A stretch of 6,101 nucleotides of DNA from Deltaproteobacteria bacterium. Its GTDB lineage: Bacteria > Myxococcota > Polyangia > Haliangiales > Haliangiaceae. Below the pieces are notes generated by a model. That model did no database searches, had not been told where the DNA came from, and saw only the letters and a list, made by a program, of their open reading frames with translations. The translations under genes and the position numbers were made by a program. Shown piece by piece: positions 5,438 to 6,101 of this stretch; position 1 is the stretch's first letter; every line of letters starts with the position of its first letter. The stretch is taken from contig JAGSPR010000604.1 in NCBI GenBank assembly GCA_018262455.1, positions 1 to 6,101 of the forward strand. The letters run 5' to 3'.

Positions 5438-6101
5438 CTAGCCGCGCTGCGCTTGCTTGTCGGCGATGACCGCGGCGATCGCGCGGGCCGCCAGCGCATC
5501 CGCCGTCTCGTCGGTGGCCGCGACCACGCCGATCGCCGAGCCCAGCGCGCCCTCGCACAGCCTGGCGTCGCGGATGTGGCTGCGGCAGCGCTCGGCCACC
5601 GTGTGCGCGCCCTCGAGCGACGTCCCCGGCATCACGATGGCGAAGTCGTCGGGCCCGATCCGAAACCCGGCATCGATCGCGCGCGTGTGCTTCTTCAGGA
5701 TCGTGGTGACCTCGCGCAGCGCCTCGTCGCCGATCGCCTGGCCGAATCGATCGATCGCGGTCTCGAGACCCTCGAGATCGAGCATCGCGAGGCTGAACGA
5801 GTGGCCGTAGCGGCGGTTGCGCGTCAGCTCGGCCTGGATCCGATCGTCGAACGCCCGGCGGTTGCCGAGCCCGGTCAGCGCGTCGTGCTCGCTGTCGTAG
5901 CGCGGTCGCGGGTAGGTGTAGGCCCGGTGCAGCGCGATCGCGACCAGCTGCGCCAGGAGCCGCAGCGTCTCGAGATCCTCGTCGGTGAACGCGCTCGTTC
6001 GCGACGACACCACCTCGAGCACGCCGACCGCGCTCTCGCCGTACAGCAGCGGCACACACAGGATCGACCCGGCGCCGGTTCGGGTCACGGTCTCGGCATC
6101 G
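5438..6101 (-). CDS. GAF-GGDEF protein with a degenerate diguanylate cyclase site and preserved I-site (N-terminus beyond the right edge)
   Basis: The frame is open to the window edge, so only the C-terminal 220 or so residues are visible. The first part (SILCVPLLYGESAVGVLEVVSS) is the end of a GAF sensor domain. A GGDEF domain follows, opening with the standard DALTGLGNRRAF. The catalytic signature is GPDDF (5642-5656) instead of GG(D/E)EF. The nucleotide-binding segment reads DLEGLETAIDRFGQAIGD, so the Lys and Asn expected in active cyclases are replaced by Glu and Ile. The C-terminal ADxALYxAK-like helix is also eroded. RAID (5672-5683) lies exactly five residues before GPDDF, which is the RxxD inhibitory-site arrangement that binds c-di-GMP. 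Known degenerate GGDEF proteins with intact I-sites act as c-di-GMP receptors. Here the inference is loss of c-di-GMP synthesis and a possible receptor role. Additional N-terminal domains, such as a kinase or receiver, may lie outside the window. It precedes the paralogue pair by 101 bp on the same strand. Confidence 0.88.
   Translation of the reverse strand, partial: DAETVTRTGAGSILCVPLLYGESAVGVLEVVSSRTSAFTDEDLETLRLLAQLVAIALHRAYTYPRPRYDSEHDALTGLGNRRAFDDRIQAELTRNRRYGHSFSLAMLDLEGLETAIDRFGQAIGDEALREVTTILKKHTRAIDAGFRIGPDDFAIVMPGTSLEGAHTVAERCRSHIRDARLCEGALGSAIGVVAATDETADALAARAIAAVIADKQAQRG

Overview
The window is GC-rich chromosomal DNA with strong G/C bias at codon third positions. Many genes are uncharacterised secreted proteins or lipoproteins, and one gene combines GAF and GGDEF domains. 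This style suggests a member of the Myxococcota (formerly Deltaproteobacteria), perhaps a Kofleriaceae/Haliangium-like lineage. That placement is inferred from gene content and composition. No rRNA, tRNA, transposase, integrase or CRISPR array is visible.

Layout from left to right: (1) the probable 5' end of an unrecognised gene on the minus strand, running off the left edge (1-86). (2) A well-conserved leucine/branched-chain amino acid dehydrogenase on the minus strand (134-1183). (3) A short divergent promoter region (1184-1263) leading to a plus-strand, J-domain-less DnaJ-like zinc-finger protein with a C-terminal membrane anchor (1264-2016). (4) A convergent, cysteine-rich lipoprotein on the minus strand (2024-2623). 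It is bracketed by two exact 22-bp direct repeats (1998-2019 and 2757-2778). (5) A hexanucleotide tandem array (2813-2884) that forms the 3' end of a minus-strand secreted-protein gene (2787-3977). (6) The intact tandem paralogue of that gene (4041-5336). (7) The 3' portion of a GAF-GGDEF gene on the minus strand (5438 to the right edge). Its GGDEF catalytic site is degenerate but its c-di-GMP inhibitory site is preserved.

The GGDEF gene, the two paralogues and the lipoprotein gene are co-oriented with gaps of 101, 63 and 163 bp, so the two paralogues may be co-transcribed. The dehydrogenase is a housekeeping catabolic enzyme with no evident link to its neighbours. No recognised multi-gene system is complete here. 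The unusual points are the downstream paralogue whose conserved C-terminus is replaced by an array-encoded Arg/Leu tail, the repeat-flanked lipoprotein cassette, the membrane-anchored J-less DnaJ protein with a shortened zinc finger, and the putative c-di-GMP receptor GGDEF protein.
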